DNA of 64,000 nt from NCBI GenBank assembly GCA_002347265.1, contig DDYB01000011.1, positions 111,141 to 175,140 of the forward strand, read 5' to 3'. The notes beneath the pieces are model-generated. The model ran no database searches and was not told where the DNA came from. It worked only from the letters and a program-made list of their open reading frames with translations. Shown here piece by piece: positions 53,706 to 62,582 of the stretch. The stretch is from Desulfobacteraceae bacterium UBA2245. Its GTDB lineage: Bacteria > Desulfobacterota > Desulfobacteria > Desulfobacterales > UBA2245. Both the position numbers and the translations under genes were made by a program. Numbering within the stretch: position 1 is the stretch's first letter; each line of letters begins with the position of its first letter.

Positions 53706-54236
53706 TCAAAGTTTCTTTTTTTCAAACCAGGCGAAAAGCAGCATGACCAGAACCCAGAAAACAGAGACAATCACCCAGTGCGAGATTCCGAGCACATCGG
53801 AAAGCCCCACCTTGCCGAAATCCTTCCATGCGAGAACGGTTGATTTGAAAAACGGATACAGTTCCGCAAATACCGCGGCCCCGGCAATCATGCCCAGTAT
53901 GGCGAAGAGGGCATGCCAGCGTCCTTCGCCCAGCGCGCCGACCGAGGTGCCGGGGCAGAAACCCATGATCGCCCATCCGGCGCCGAAAAGCGCCCCGCCG
54001 ACGAGGATACCTCCGGCATTCATCGGCTTGTGGCTCAGCTTGATCATTTCAAGGTCGGACAGAAGGAAGATTCCGACCATGCCGACCAGTATGGCCGAAA
54101 ACATGAATTTGACGATCGTCATATCCTCTATCAACAGGGCGCCGACCTGTTTTTCGAAACGGAGCACCCTGCCCTTTTGCAGCAGAAATCCGAAAAGAAT
54201 GCCGGTAACAAGGCCCACCCACTGTTCTGTGCTCAT
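53706..54236 (-). CDS. YeeE/YedE-family transporter, second half protein
   Basis: 176-aa membrane protein with about five hydrophobic helices. The family motif is in GWAIMGFCPGTSVGALGEGR, with a conserved cysteine. YeeE/YedE (including thiosulfate transporter TsuA) import sulfur-containing anions. It begins STEQWVGLVTGILFGFLLQK. Its ATG shares one base with the stop of the upstream half (TGATG), and AAGGAGG precedes it. The two halves probably form one transporter. Confidence 0.9.
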   Translation of the reverse strand: MSTEQWVGLVTGILFGFLLQKGRVLRFEKQVGALLIEDMTIVKFMFSAILVGMVGIFLLSDLEMIKLSHKPMNAGGILVGGALFGAGWAIMGFCPGTSVGALGEGRWHALFAILGMIAGAAVFAELYPFFKSTVLAWKDFGKVGLSDVLGISHWVIVSVFWVLVMLLFAWFEKKKL

Positions 54237-54775
54237 CAGGACCTCCTTTGGTAAACCAGATTGGCAACAAGGACGCCGAAGATAAAAAACATGGCCAGCG
54301 CGATCACGGAGCTGACCGACAACTGCATCATGCCGCTCAGGCCGTGTCCGCTGGGGCAGCCGTCCGCCAGGCGGGCGCCCACCATGGCGACGATTCCGCC
54401 GAAGAATGATCCGACGGCCCGTTTCCCGATGGATGGACCGAATCTTTCCTTCCATATCGGCGGAACGCCTTCGGCTTTAAAGCTCTTATCCGTGGCTGAT
54501 GAAATCAACGCTCCCAGAAAAATGCCGGCTACCAGCATGAACTGCCAGTCAATCTTGATCTTGGTTTTGGTAAAGTATTCGTTTTCGGCCACATGTTCCG
54601 AGGCAACCTTTTGCTCGAAAATGCCCGCGGCACGCACAAAGGTTGTCGATGCGCCCAAATAATTGGTTTTCCCCATCCACTGGGTGGTGGCATAGGCTGA
54701 AACAATCGCCAGCAGCCCTACCAGGGCGCCTGCAAGATAGGGACTCCATCCACCGTCATCGGTTTTCCGTTTCAT
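54236..54775 (-). CDS. YeeE/YedE-family transporter, first half protein
   Basis: 179-aa membrane protein with four to five helices. It starts KRKTDDGGWSPYLAGALVG and has the cysteine motif ARLADGCPSGHGLSG, the sulfur-transport signature. A periplasmic loop follows the first helix (about 40-80), including ENEYFTKTKIKIDW. The ATG at 54775 has AAAGGAGGAAA upstream. First of a YedE-YedE-fprA unit. Substrate probably thiosulfate or another sulfur anion, inferred from family. Confidence 0.9.
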   Translation of the reverse strand: MKRKTDDGGWSPYLAGALVGLLAIVSAYATTQWMGKTNYLGASTTFVRAAGIFEQKVASEHVAENEYFTKTKIKIDWQFMLVAGIFLGALISSATDKSFKAEGVPPIWKERFGPSIGKRAVGSFFGGIVAMVGARLADGCPSGHGLSGMMQLSVSSVIALAMFFIFGVLVANLVYQRRS

Positions 54776-55231
54776 TCGAATTTCCTCCTTTCTCTTTGCA
54801 TCTGTTTGGATCGAATGATCCGCTTCAGCCGGAGTAAGACGTTTCACAGGAATATCACGAACTTTTTCTGCGGGACCTGACCGTCAGGGCGATCTCCACA
54901 ACACCCGACATCGCTGGAGTCGGAATCAGGCATTAGTGTTTTATTATGCGTCTTTTACGATCGGAAATCAAGTCATCGCGCCCAAGGCAGGGCACAGATG
55001 TCCCCGTTGGTTTTGGAATCTTTTTGATTGCCGGCTTTGAAGCGGGCCGTGCTGATCCCTGAACAAACTTGCCCGGAAGCCCGGAATGACCGTTTTGGCC
55101 TTCGGGTTTGCCGCCAAAAGAGGAGAAGCACTCAAAAAATGCCGTAGGGTTTAATAATGGATGCATTGAGTCATTTTACAGGGTTCGGCATGGCCGCTTC
55201 TTTCAAAATTCAGCCCCTTTGGTAAACGAGA
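54776..55231. other. Gene-free region upstream of the YedE operon
   Basis: Holds no convincing gene. It must contain the promoter of the minus-strand YedE operon and lies after the stop of the 55232 gene, which reads toward it. An in-frame stretch at 54933-55166 on the minus strand is judged chance. No clear terminator was found for the 898-residue gene. Confidence 0.4.
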
Positions 55232-57928
55232 TCAATCCAGGCAGCGGATCTCGCCATTATATATACAGCGGAATTTGTATTTCGCCTCTTTCGCGCCGCA
55301 GGACACCTCGCGGTATTTTCCCAGAACGCTTGGTCGGCCGCCGGGCGGCAGCCAGGGCCCTCCTGGCTGAGCCCGGTTTGCGATTAATTCCCAGTCTCTG
55401 AACCTGAAAATGTTATCAATGGAGGGGTCGCATGAATTGGGCCGGCTCGTTCCCGATAAAGGCGGAGAACCCGCGTGAACGCCCGGAGAGATTTGATTTT
55501 GGGAAAGATTCGGTCGGGGGGCGTTGTTGCCGCTGGATGGCGCGGGTCTGCCTTGATCGACCAGGCGTTGTTGCGATGGGGAAAACCCCGTAATATTCGG
55601 CAAGACGGAGGACGGAGGATTCTGAACAGGCGTCCGGCCGGAATTTCTTATATCGTTCAGGTTCTGCTGCATGGTTGCCATCGCCCCCAGCAGCCCGACG
55701 GCCGCCTGCTGCCGCTCCTGATCGGCTCGCTGGGCTGCCTCCGCTTGGCGGCGCGCCTCCTCTGCCGCATAGTTATCGGCAACCGTTTCGGGCTGTGGGT
55801 TCTGCCAACCCGGGGCGGCGCCTGGAGCAAATCCGGAAGGAGACTCGAAAAACGACCGAATCGGGTCCTGGGAGGACGGGATTTGCGAAGGGGGCTTTTG
55901 CCGGGGCGGAGCGACCGGTTCGGGCTTTTCGGCCGATGCAACTGTTTCTCCTCCGGCGCTGCTGAAGCCGCCGGGCACAGGCGAACCGTCTCCGTCAACG
56001 GTTGCCGCCTGATGCGTCTCTCCTCCCTCGCTGCTGAAGCCGCCGCTGTTTTCGCCTCCGTCTGAAGCCATTTCTTCCGCGCCGGAACGTCTTGCGCATT
56101 CGTTCGCCATTGCGGCCAGATCACCATGGGCTGCAACGGCGACGGCGGCATCCTGGTCGGCCGCTGCAATGTCCGTCAATAAATCATCTACCGAGACCGA
56201 TTCGCACGCACCGAGGGCTGCGGCGGATTCCTCCAGGGACCGCATCAGATTTTCGGAATGAAGTTTTGCGTATACCGCCTTGTCCTCAGCATTGTCGTAA
56301 CGGCTTTTGAATGCCTCATGGCTGCACGCCTTGCCTCTATAACGCGCCACCAGTTCTTTCAACTCTTCGAACCGCGCCGTCTCCTCCGGGCCGAGTTCGC
56401 CGAAAGCCTCCCGCAGGTTTGCCATATTCCGGTCCGATGCCGCACAGGCGCTCGCGAGGCCGTTCGCGCCGTCCATGGCACGCTGAACATCCGTCTCAAA
56501 AACGCCGGAGCGCCCCACGGCCTGTCCTGCGAGAACGGCGATGCGGTCTTTTGATGTCCGGGCCGTATCGACGAAGGAGCGCACCTGTGCCGCGTTGCTC
56601 TGAATTCCCCGGATCTCCTCTGCTTTTTGCAGCGCTTCGGCGTTTAATTGCCGAATACCCCGCATCAGACCGGCGCAGGCGTCGTACCCTTCCCGTATCC
56701 TTTCCGCCTCCTCCCGGGTGGCGCAGGATCGGCACTGCCCGCTCAATCGCTCCAGGGCCTCCCGGATCTGAGAGGCGTATCCTGTAACGCGGTCCCTGAT
56801 CGACGCGACACGGGCGCTGGATGCCGCAATACTCGAACAGCTTCGCGCCGTCTCTTCAATCCGGACGGCAAGGGCGGGCCCGGCCATGGCTGCCAACTCC
56901 TCCTGAGCAAGGTGTGCATCCCTTTCGGCATCGCTCGCAATGCCCTCCAGGCCGCTGCAGATTCCCGCCAGGGAGGTTGCGTGGCCCTCCAGCAGATTCA
57001 GCGTTCTGATTCGCTCCTTATCGAGCATCTCCGCCAGGCGCGGACGGTTTATCTCCTGCTGCCGTTCACGTTCCCTCTCGATCCGTTCCTCCTCGATCAG
57101 GGCCTCAACCAGGCTGCCTCCTTCATACATGAATTCAACGGAATCCTCGAATCCCTTCACGGTCATGGTGGCAGCGCCCACGGCGACCAATACCGGCGCC
57201 GTGCCGGTCAGCATCGCCCCGACAGTTATGCCCGTACCGACCGCCGCCTGTTCCAGAAGACGGCAGGCGCAATCTCCGGAGGAAAGGCCCTCATTCTTGC
57301 AGCGAATGATCTGCTCTGTCGTCAGGAGGACGGTAAGCACCGCGGCCCCGTGACGCTCCGTGAAACCGGGTTGCTCGCCGGGCGTCTGGGCGGGTGTTCC
57401 TCCGGTCTGCACCCTCTGAGTCTCCGCGTTGGCGTCGGGACCTGTGAGTGGCCGCCTGACCCTGGAAGCAGGCGTCGATTGCACCGGCACAGGCTGGGTG
57501 TCGCCCGACAGGTTCGGAGATACCAGAGGCCGCCTGGCCCCGGAAGTCGGGGTTGAAGACGGAGCGGTCTGAACCGGAACCGGCTGAGTCTCCGCGGACC
57601 GTATGCTCGGATCTACCGTGAGTGGCCGCCTGGCGCCGGAAGGAGAAGTCGATTGCACCGGCACAGGCTGGGTGTCGCCCGACAGGTTCGGAGATACCAG
57701 AGGCCGCTTGGCACCGGAAGGCGGGGTCGAAGACGGAACGGTCTGAACCGGAACCGGCTGGGTCTCCGCGGACCGTATGCTCGGATCTACCGTGAGTGGC
57801 CGCCTGGCACCGGAAGACGGAGCGGTCTGAACCGTAATGCCCTGATCTTCGGCCTCAACGCATGGAACCGCGAGAACCAGACACAACGCAGCGATCCACA
57901 TCAAAAACCATGTCCTTCGTCCTTCCAT
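55232..57928 (-). CDS. Exported repeat-rich, coiled-coil protein, 898 aa
   Basis: Not recognised. An N-terminal signal peptide (about TWFLMWIAALCLVLAVPCVEA, cleavage after VEA) is followed by a proline-rich region of two 58-residue repeats (units contain SGARRPLTVDPSIRSAETQ and PLVSPNLSGDTQPVPVQ), about residues 40-160. A glycine-rich helix pair lies near residues 220-255, then a long cysteine-spaced helical rod (about 270-640), then Q/P-rich low-complexity sequence and a C-terminal cysteine-containing tip (VSCGAKEAKYKFRC). The ATG at 57928 is preferred over GTG at 57934. It is 59 bases after a TPR/PDZ lipoprotein, so both likely form one envelope system. Confidence 0.75.
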   Translation of the reverse strand: MEGRRTWFLMWIAALCLVLAVPCVEAEDQGITVQTAPSSGARRPLTVDPSIRSAETQPVPVQTVPSSTPPSGAKRPLVSPNLSGDTQPVPVQSTSPSGARRPLTVDPSIRSAETQPVPVQTAPSSTPTSGARRPLVSPNLSGDTQPVPVQSTPASRVRRPLTGPDANAETQRVQTGGTPAQTPGEQPGFTERHGAAVLTVLLTTEQIIRCKNEGLSSGDCACRLLEQAAVGTGITVGAMLTGTAPVLVAVGAATMTVKGFEDSVEFMYEGGSLVEALIEEERIERERERQQEINRPRLAEMLDKERIRTLNLLEGHATSLAGICSGLEGIASDAERDAHLAQEELAAMAGPALAVRIEETARSCSSIAASSARVASIRDRVTGYASQIREALERLSGQCRSCATREEAERIREGYDACAGLMRGIRQLNAEALQKAEEIRGIQSNAAQVRSFVDTARTSKDRIAVLAGQAVGRSGVFETDVQRAMDGANGLASACAASDRNMANLREAFGELGPEETARFEELKELVARYRGKACSHEAFKSRYDNAEDKAVYAKLHSENLMRSLEESAAALGACESVSVDDLLTDIAAADQDAAVAVAAHGDLAAMANECARRSGAEEMASDGGENSGGFSSEGGETHQAATVDGDGSPVPGGFSSAGGETVASAEKPEPVAPPRQKPPSQIPSSQDPIRSFFESPSGFAPGAAPGWQNPQPETVADNYAAEEARRQAEAAQRADQERQQAAVGLLGAMATMQQNLNDIRNSGRTPVQNPPSSVLPNITGFSPSQQRLVDQGRPAPSSGNNAPRPNLSQNQISPGVHAGSPPLSGTSRPNSCDPSIDNIFRFRDWELIANRAQPGGPWLPPGGRPSVLGKYREVSCGAKEAKYKFRCIYNGEIRCLD
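57481..57828 (-). repeat. 174-bp tandem minisatellite in the exported protein gene
   Basis: Units 57481-57654 and 57655-57828 are closely similar over 174 bases (58 codons), with only scattered substitutions; each unit contains two shorter halves. The frame is kept, so the protein gains or loses blocks when copies change. Such length-variable repeats often drive rapid change in exposed regions. Confidence 0.85.
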
Positions 57929-57987
57929 ATCCACCTCTCAGCATCCGCTTTTCCATGACAGTCGCCGCGACTCAATGCGGACCGGCG

Positions 57988-59361
57988 CTACTCGATTACC
58001 AGGGGCAGGTTCTTCTCCGTTGCGGCCTGACCCGACCGGATCGACACCTTGATCACGTAATACCCCTTTGCCCCTGCCGTGATATGTTCCACCCGCAACG
58101 TCTTCCGCCCGTTCAGGGCCTCCACCTCAACAGGCCGCTGTTCGAAAAGCGTCTTTCCCTGTTCCGCGATCTCGTAGGCTGCCGATGCCCGGATCTTTTC
58201 ACCGCCCGTTCGGGAATCGTTGACGGTGAATTCAATGCGCAGGTCGAACTTTGAACCGGCCTTGACGACAGGCGGGACGAGACCGAGCCGGTCGATCCGG
58301 ATGGATGGAGGAACGGCAGTGGCTGCGGACTGCGCGCCGGCGTTATGCCGTGCCTGTCTGACCCGCTCGGGCAGGTCGGGCGTGACTCCGACCGGGACAT
58401 TGAAATCCATGAACGACCCGTCCCGGAACACCTTGAGGCGCGCCACCGAGCCGAACCCGATTTCATCCACGGCTGCGACAAAGAAATCCATATCGGTCCC
58501 GGCCAGGGACTTTCCGTTCAGGGACACGATGAGGTCGTTCGCCTGGATACCGGCCAAATCGGCAGGCCCCCCTTTCGAGGCAAAGAAAACCTTCATGCCT
58601 GCAGGATCCTGACCGAATCGCAATCGAATGAGGGCTTCCTGACCGAGCAATGCGCAAGCCTCTGCATATTCCCCGCGACCGAGATGCACATCGACAATGC
58701 ACTCCTGAAGCAGCTTTTTCACTTCATCGGACGGATTTTTTTCAAGTCCCGTACGCGCCGCCTGCAGTGCCGGGTCCCAGGAACCGATACGCAGGTATGC
58801 GGCAGCGAGATCGTACAGGATGATGGGATCATTCGGGTCGAGTGCATAAGCCCGCTTGATGCTTTGCAATCCCTCGGTCGGCCTGTGCAGGTGCTCAACA
58901 AGAATCCGTCCGATCATGTCGTGGTTTGCCGCCACTTCCCGCAATGCGTTGGACTGCTGGAAAGCGGCAATGGATTCCTCAAATCGTCCCATGTTGATCA
59001 ACGCATGCCCCGCCCAATGCGGCGCCGCATAATTGTTTGGCTCCAATGCCGCAGCGGATCGAAAGGACTGGAGCGCGGCATCAAAGTTTCCGTTATTCAT
59101 AGATTCCCTTCCCGCCTGCATCAATCGCTCGAAATCGGTGGCAAAAAACTGCTGGACATTTCCTCCAGCCGGCTGGGCGGGTCCCGAACTCGCCTGGCCG
59201 CCGCCGGGAACTTCCGCCTTCTGCGGAGTATGCTGGCAGGACGAAAACAGAAATAGAAAAACCGGGAAAAAAATCATGAATGCAATTTGAATGAGCGGTC
59301 GCGCGCCCAGACTTGTCCGGGTCATTCGCATGCTCAAGCTTTCGCCGTAAAGCTTGTTCAT
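57988..59361 (-). CDS. Lipoprotein with TPR repeats and a PDZ domain
   Basis: 457 aa. The start at 59361 has AAGGAG 7 bases upstream. The N-terminus (IQIAFMIFFPVFLFLFSSC) is a lipoprotein signal with lipobox LFSSC. TPR-type helices run through about residues 80-240 (for example GNFDAALQSFRSAAALEPNN). A PDZ-like domain follows (about 255-340) with GGPADLAGIQANDLIVSLNG. The C-terminal beta-rich region contains TAGAKGYYVIKVSI. It is probably an envelope scaffold or chaperone. The exported repeat protein gene follows after 59 bases. Confidence 0.82.
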   Translation of the reverse strand: MNKLYGESLSMRMTRTSLGARPLIQIAFMIFFPVFLFLFSSCQHTPQKAEVPGGGQASSGPAQPAGGNVQQFFATDFERLMQAGRESMNNGNFDAALQSFRSAAALEPNNYAAPHWAGHALINMGRFEESIAAFQQSNALREVAANHDMIGRILVEHLHRPTEGLQSIKRAYALDPNDPIILYDLAAAYLRIGSWDPALQAARTGLEKNPSDEVKKLLQECIVDVHLGRGEYAEACALLGQEALIRLRFGQDPAGMKVFFASKGGPADLAGIQANDLIVSLNGKSLAGTDMDFFVAAVDEIGFGSVARLKVFRDGSFMDFNVPVGVTPDLPERVRQARHNAGAQSAATAVPPSIRIDRLGLVPPVVKAGSKFDLRIEFTVNDSRTGGEKIRASAAYEIAEQGKTLFEQRPVEVEALNGRKTLRVEHITAGAKGYYVIKVSIRSGQAATEKNLPLVIE

Positions 59362-59587
59362 TTCTTCACTCCTTGCAAAACGCTGCCCCGATCGTAAAAA
59401 GCCTTGCAATTGAAAACAGTTGGATTCCTCCAAAAATCAAGGAAAGGCGCGGGGGGAATTGTACACGGGAGCTGATCTTCGTTCAACAGATTTCAGCAAT
59501 CCTTCCTCAAAGACAAGGATATTTGGGCCTCGAAATGGAATTCCGGAGACATCTCACTTATTCCGCTTTTTATCCAGTTTTTTGGCC

Positions 59588-59645
59588 CTTGAATTCCCCG
59601 GCGTTTTGCCGTTCAATGCTTTCAATCAAAGGGCTCCGGTGCAGC
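59588..59645 (-). repeat. Diverged third copy of the 199-bp repeat end
   Basis: On the minus strand it reads LHRSPLIESIERQNAGEFKG, then QKTG and a stop, similar to HRREPFIERIERQQGREFKR in the repeats at 62296 and 63407. Identity at the DNA level is about three in four bases over 50. It lies in the 319-base gap between the lipoprotein gene and the HAD gene. Nothing else is recognised in that gap. Confidence 0.5.
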
Positions 59646-59680
59646 ATGAAAATAAAACACCCGGCCGGACTTTCCGGAGA

Positions 59681-60352
59681 TTATGTAAGGCGTTCCCGGA
59701 ATCCAAAGCGCCGGGTGAGCCTTTTCAGTATCCCCCATTCCTGAGGGGTCGAAAACAGATGCGCCGGGTTTTCACTCTCCAGTTCAGCCTGCGACCCGTA
59801 TCCCCAAAGCACTCCCGCGGAGGAAATTCCGTTCGCGTGGGCCGCCTTCAGGTCCACGCCCCTGTCTCCGATCATCAGCGTGTCTTTCGATGCCCTGCCG
59901 TTAGACACCATCCGGGCGATCTGCTGCTCCTTGTAAATGCCCACGTCGCCGCCATTCACAAACAGGAAAAGGTGATCCAATTCAAACATGCGCAATATCT
60001 TCTCAGCGTAGTCAAGGCGTTTCGATGTGCAAACGGCCATGGAAACATGGTTCGCATGCAGATCCTCCAAGACTTCTGTAACCCCAGGGTACACACGATT
60101 CTCAGTGTACCCGATATCGGAGAACCTTTCTCTGAATTTGGCCACGAGTTGCTCTATAATTTCCCTGGATCCGGTTCCGGCCAGAAGTGCGAATATATCG
60201 TCAATCGGCGGTCCGATGAACCTTGCCAGAGAAGACTCAGGAACTTGCGGATATCCGAATTCGATCAACGCGTAGTTGATCGACCTGGCGATGCCCGTGA
60301 GCGAGTCGCTTATCGTGCCGTCCAGATCAAATAAGATCAGATCGTATTCCAT
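59681..60352 (-). CDS. HAD-superfamily hydrolase, phosphoglycolate phosphatase-like
   Basis: 223-aa soluble phosphatase. HAD motif I is ILFDLDGTISDSLTGI at the N-terminus, motif II lies in AVCTSKRLDYAEKI, motif III is the lysine in GIYKEQQIARMV, and motif IV is MIGDRGVDLKAAHANGI. An alpha-helical cap follows motif I. The fold fits Gph or pyrophosphatase PpaX; substrate cannot be assigned. Divergent from the XRE/M78 gene. No ribosome binding site was evident beyond GGAATT. Confidence 0.9.
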   Translation of the reverse strand: MEYDLILFDLDGTISDSLTGIARSINYALIEFGYPQVPESSLARFIGPPIDDIFALLAGTGSREIIEQLVAKFRERFSDIGYTENRVYPGVTEVLEDLHANHVSMAVCTSKRLDYAEKILRMFELDHLFLFVNGGDVGIYKEQQIARMVSNGRASKDTLMIGDRGVDLKAAHANGISSAGVLWGYGSQAELESENPAHLFSTPQEWGILKRLTRRFGFRERLT

Positions 60353-60459
60353 AATTCCTTCGGCTTTCGCTTGAGCCCGTCCGGTGTATATGCCGCATGA
60401 TACCGCGTTGCGGTTCGATTACAATGTTTTTTTGGACCTTGAATCTTCCGTTCTAAAAT

Positions 60460-60494
60460 ATACTATTTGACAATTTAATTATGTATGGTATTTT
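60460..60494 (+). promoter_or_regulatory. Promoter with overlapping inverted repeat for the XRE/PIN pair
   Basis: TTGACA (60467-60472) and TATTTT (60489-60494) with 16 bases between form a good vegetative promoter, 30 bases before the XRE start. An inverted repeat ATACTAT / ATGGTAT (60460-60466 and 60485-60491, one mismatch) brackets it, as expected for autorepression by a dimeric HTH protein. Inference by eye. Confidence 0.5.
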
Positions 60495-60523
60495 TTAATA
60501 AAAGCATAGAAAAGGAGACGATC

Positions 60524-61636
60524 ATGAACCTGCAGATACTCGCCCAAAATATAAGACGGCTGAGAACTGCGAAGCGCTTGAGCCAAAGCGCGCTGGCGGA
60601 TGCCGCGGGTCTCTCCTTGCCGGCGATTAAGAATCTCGAACTCGCAAAGAACGAACCGCGAATGAGGACCGTACAGGCTATTGCCAAGGCCCTCGGAGTG
60701 AAGCTTCAGGAGCTTTTCCTGCCGGTCCGGGAATTGCGCGCCGTCCGGTTTCGTTCGGTAAGGCGGATGCAGAACCGCGAGAATGTTCTGGCCGAAGTGG
60801 CAAGATGGCTCGACGATTTCAGCTATCTTGAAAAGGTTCTGAACAAACAGATGACCTTCGGCCTCAAGCCGGTCCGGGCGCAATGCTCCAGAAACCGTCT
60901 ACCTGAGGCCGCCTTACTCTGTCGGAAAAAACTGGGGCTGAAACCGACCGAACCCATCCATGACATCTGCGGGATTCTCGAAAGTGCGGGCGTGAAAGTC
61001 TTTCCGGTTCCCATGGCATCCGACGGATTTTTCGGTATGTCGGTGGGAGAGGAGAGCGGCGGCCCGGCGGTGGTCGTGAACGCGTGGGAGCGGATTCCCG
61101 TGGAAAGGCAGATTTTCAGCGCCGCCCACGAACTTGGCCATCTCATGTTGCATCTCCACGCCTACGATGTCAGCCGGATCGAAGAAAGCAAAGAGGAAGA
61201 GCACGAGGCCGATTGTTTCGCCGGGCACTTTCTGATGCCAAACGACGGTTTCCGCAAGGAATGGAATGAAGCGGCGGGATTGCACTTCGTGGATAGAGTC
61301 TTCAAGGTCAAACGCATTTTCCGCGTCAGTTACAAGACCGTGCTTTACCGCCTTTTGGAAGACGAGGTCGTGGACAGTTCCATATGGGCAAAATTCAACA
61401 GCTCATACCAGCAGCGCTTCAACAGGAAACTCCCCTTCAAGCAGGAACCGATGGGATTCGATCCCACCGAACCGTTCGGAATGCGGCGATTCGATTTCTT
61501 CGAAGACCGTTTCAGTCGACTGACCAGGGAGGCGGTGGAAAAAGACAAGATATCGCTTGGCCGCGGCGCAGAAATGCTTCGAATCGGCATTGAGGAAATG
61601 CATGATCTCCTGCGGAATTGGGAGGTCATTCTGTGA
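60524..61636 (+). CDS. XRE-type regulator fused to an M78 (ImmA/IrrE) metalloprotease
   Basis: 370 aa. The helix-turn-helix domain (about residues 6-65) has RLRTAKRLSQSALADAAGLS and LELAKNEPRMRTVQAIAKAL. The second half is an ImmA/IrrE zinc protease: SAAHELGHLMLH with H202, E203, H206, and a third ligand in EEHEADCFAGHFLMP. Such fusions bind DNA and are relieved or cleaved in stress and phage or toxin systems. The ATG has AAGGAG 6 bases upstream. The next gene starts with GTG overlapping this stop (GTGA), so the pair is translationally coupled like a toxin-antitoxin unit. Confidence 0.9.
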   Translation: MNLQILAQNIRRLRTAKRLSQSALADAAGLSLPAIKNLELAKNEPRMRTVQAIAKALGVKLQELFLPVRELRAVRFRSVRRMQNRENVLAEVARWLDDFSYLEKVLNKQMTFGLKPVRAQCSRNRLPEAALLCRKKLGLKPTEPIHDICGILESAGVKVFPVPMASDGFFGMSVGEESGGPAVVVNAWERIPVERQIFSAAHELGHLMLHLHAYDVSRIEESKEEEHEADCFAGHFLMPNDGFRKEWNEAAGLHFVDRVFKVKRIFRVSYKTVLYRLLEDEVVDSSIWAKFNSSYQQRFNRKLPFKQEPMGFDPTEPFGMRRFDFFEDRFSRLTREAVEKDKISLGRGAEMLRIGIEEMHDLLRNWEVIL

Positions 61637-62166
61637 AACGCCGCCCAGTCCGCCGCAGGTTGATGATCATGGACGCATGCGTGTTGATCGATTACATCAA
61701 GGCGGAAAGGGCCATGCTGGAACTTGTGGTGAAACATGTGGGACCGCTTCACGTGATCAGTCCGGTAGTCGACGAGGTGAACGCAATCGATGACGAAAAC
61801 GAACTGGTCGAACTCGGGCTGGTTATCGTCGAGCCTGAAATCGAAGACGCATATGCCGCCGGCAGCCGATCCGGGCCGTTATCGTTCGAGGACTGGCTAT
61901 GCCTTCTTACAGCCAAAAGACAGGGTTTCACATGCGTAACCAACGACAAGAACCTGCGGAAATTCTGCAAACAGGAAGGCGTTCCGTTGCTGTGGGGTCT
62001 CGAGCTTGTCGCCGAATTGCACAGGGTTGTAGGAATCCCGGCCGAAGAAGCCGAAACGTTTGCTCGATCGATGCAGCATTCAAATCCCAAACACATCACC
62101 GCCAGCATCATCTCGCAGTTTATGGACATTATTCAACGCCAGGAGCGTCACAGGTTTCGTTCATGA
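61633..62166 (+). CDS. PIN-domain-like nuclease, partner of the XRE/M78 protein
   Basis: 177 aa from the GTG at 61633 (GGAGG 7 bases upstream, stop/start overlap GTGA). The acidic residues spaced as in PIN nucleases are D14 (IMDACVLIDY), E48 (VVDEV), D87 (SFEDW) and D105 (VTNDKNL), so a magnesium-dependent RNase active site is likely. VapC toxins are similar but about 130 residues; the extra tail (about 130-177) is helical. Predicted toxin or effector held by the XRE/M78 protein, inferred from arrangement. The repeat region begins about 130 bases after its stop. Confidence 0.8.
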   Translation: MKRRPVRRRLMIMDACVLIDYIKAERAMLELVVKHVGPLHVISPVVDEVNAIDDENELVELGLVIVEPEIEDAYAAGSRSGPLSFEDWLCLLTAKRQGFTCVTNDKNLRKFCKQEGVPLLWGLELVAELHRVVGIPAEEAETFARSMQHSNPKHITASIISQFMDIIQRQERHRFRS

Positions 62167-62295
62167 TGATCCGGTCAATTGGGATAATATTGAAATCGGA
62201 TAATCGGTTAATGTCTATAATTTTAATCTTTTTAACGGCAGTAGGCCGATAATTTCCGATCTGTTTTATTCTTCTTTTCGGGTCTTGGTTTCTGG

Positions 62296-62494
62296 CGTTT
62301 GAATTCCCTGCCCTGCTGCCGTTCAATTCTTTCGATGAAAGGTTCCCGGCGATGTGCTCCCGGAATTTGCCATGCGATTTCATGAAGTTGGGATTGCTGC
62401 TTAACCTTCTTGAATGCGTACAGATTTTACTTCTCTAAAACCATGTTTTGTGTTAGCGGAACTGATTGGTTGGAATCCAGGCATTATGAAGTCA
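62296..62494 (+). repeat. 199-bp direct repeat, left copy
   Basis: Matches 63407-63605 over 199 bases without gaps, differing at about 15 positions, all in the last 87; the first 112 bases are identical. Lies between the PIN gene and the lipoprotein gene, covering most of that 416-base gap. On the minus strand one frame reads AHRREPFIERIERQQGREF with no long gene, suggesting a decayed coding fragment. Together the copies bracket the lipoprotein gene. Confidence 0.9.
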
Positions 62495-62582
62495 ACAGAA
62501 AATGCATCCGCGCACCTCTCAGCCCGGGCGTTGGACGCATATAAACTGTAGACTCATGAAACAATAGGAGAAACAGGAAATA

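Noticed and set aside
54933..55166. 77-codon frame downstream of the repeat protein
   Set aside because: No start signal and low-complexity, unstructured product.
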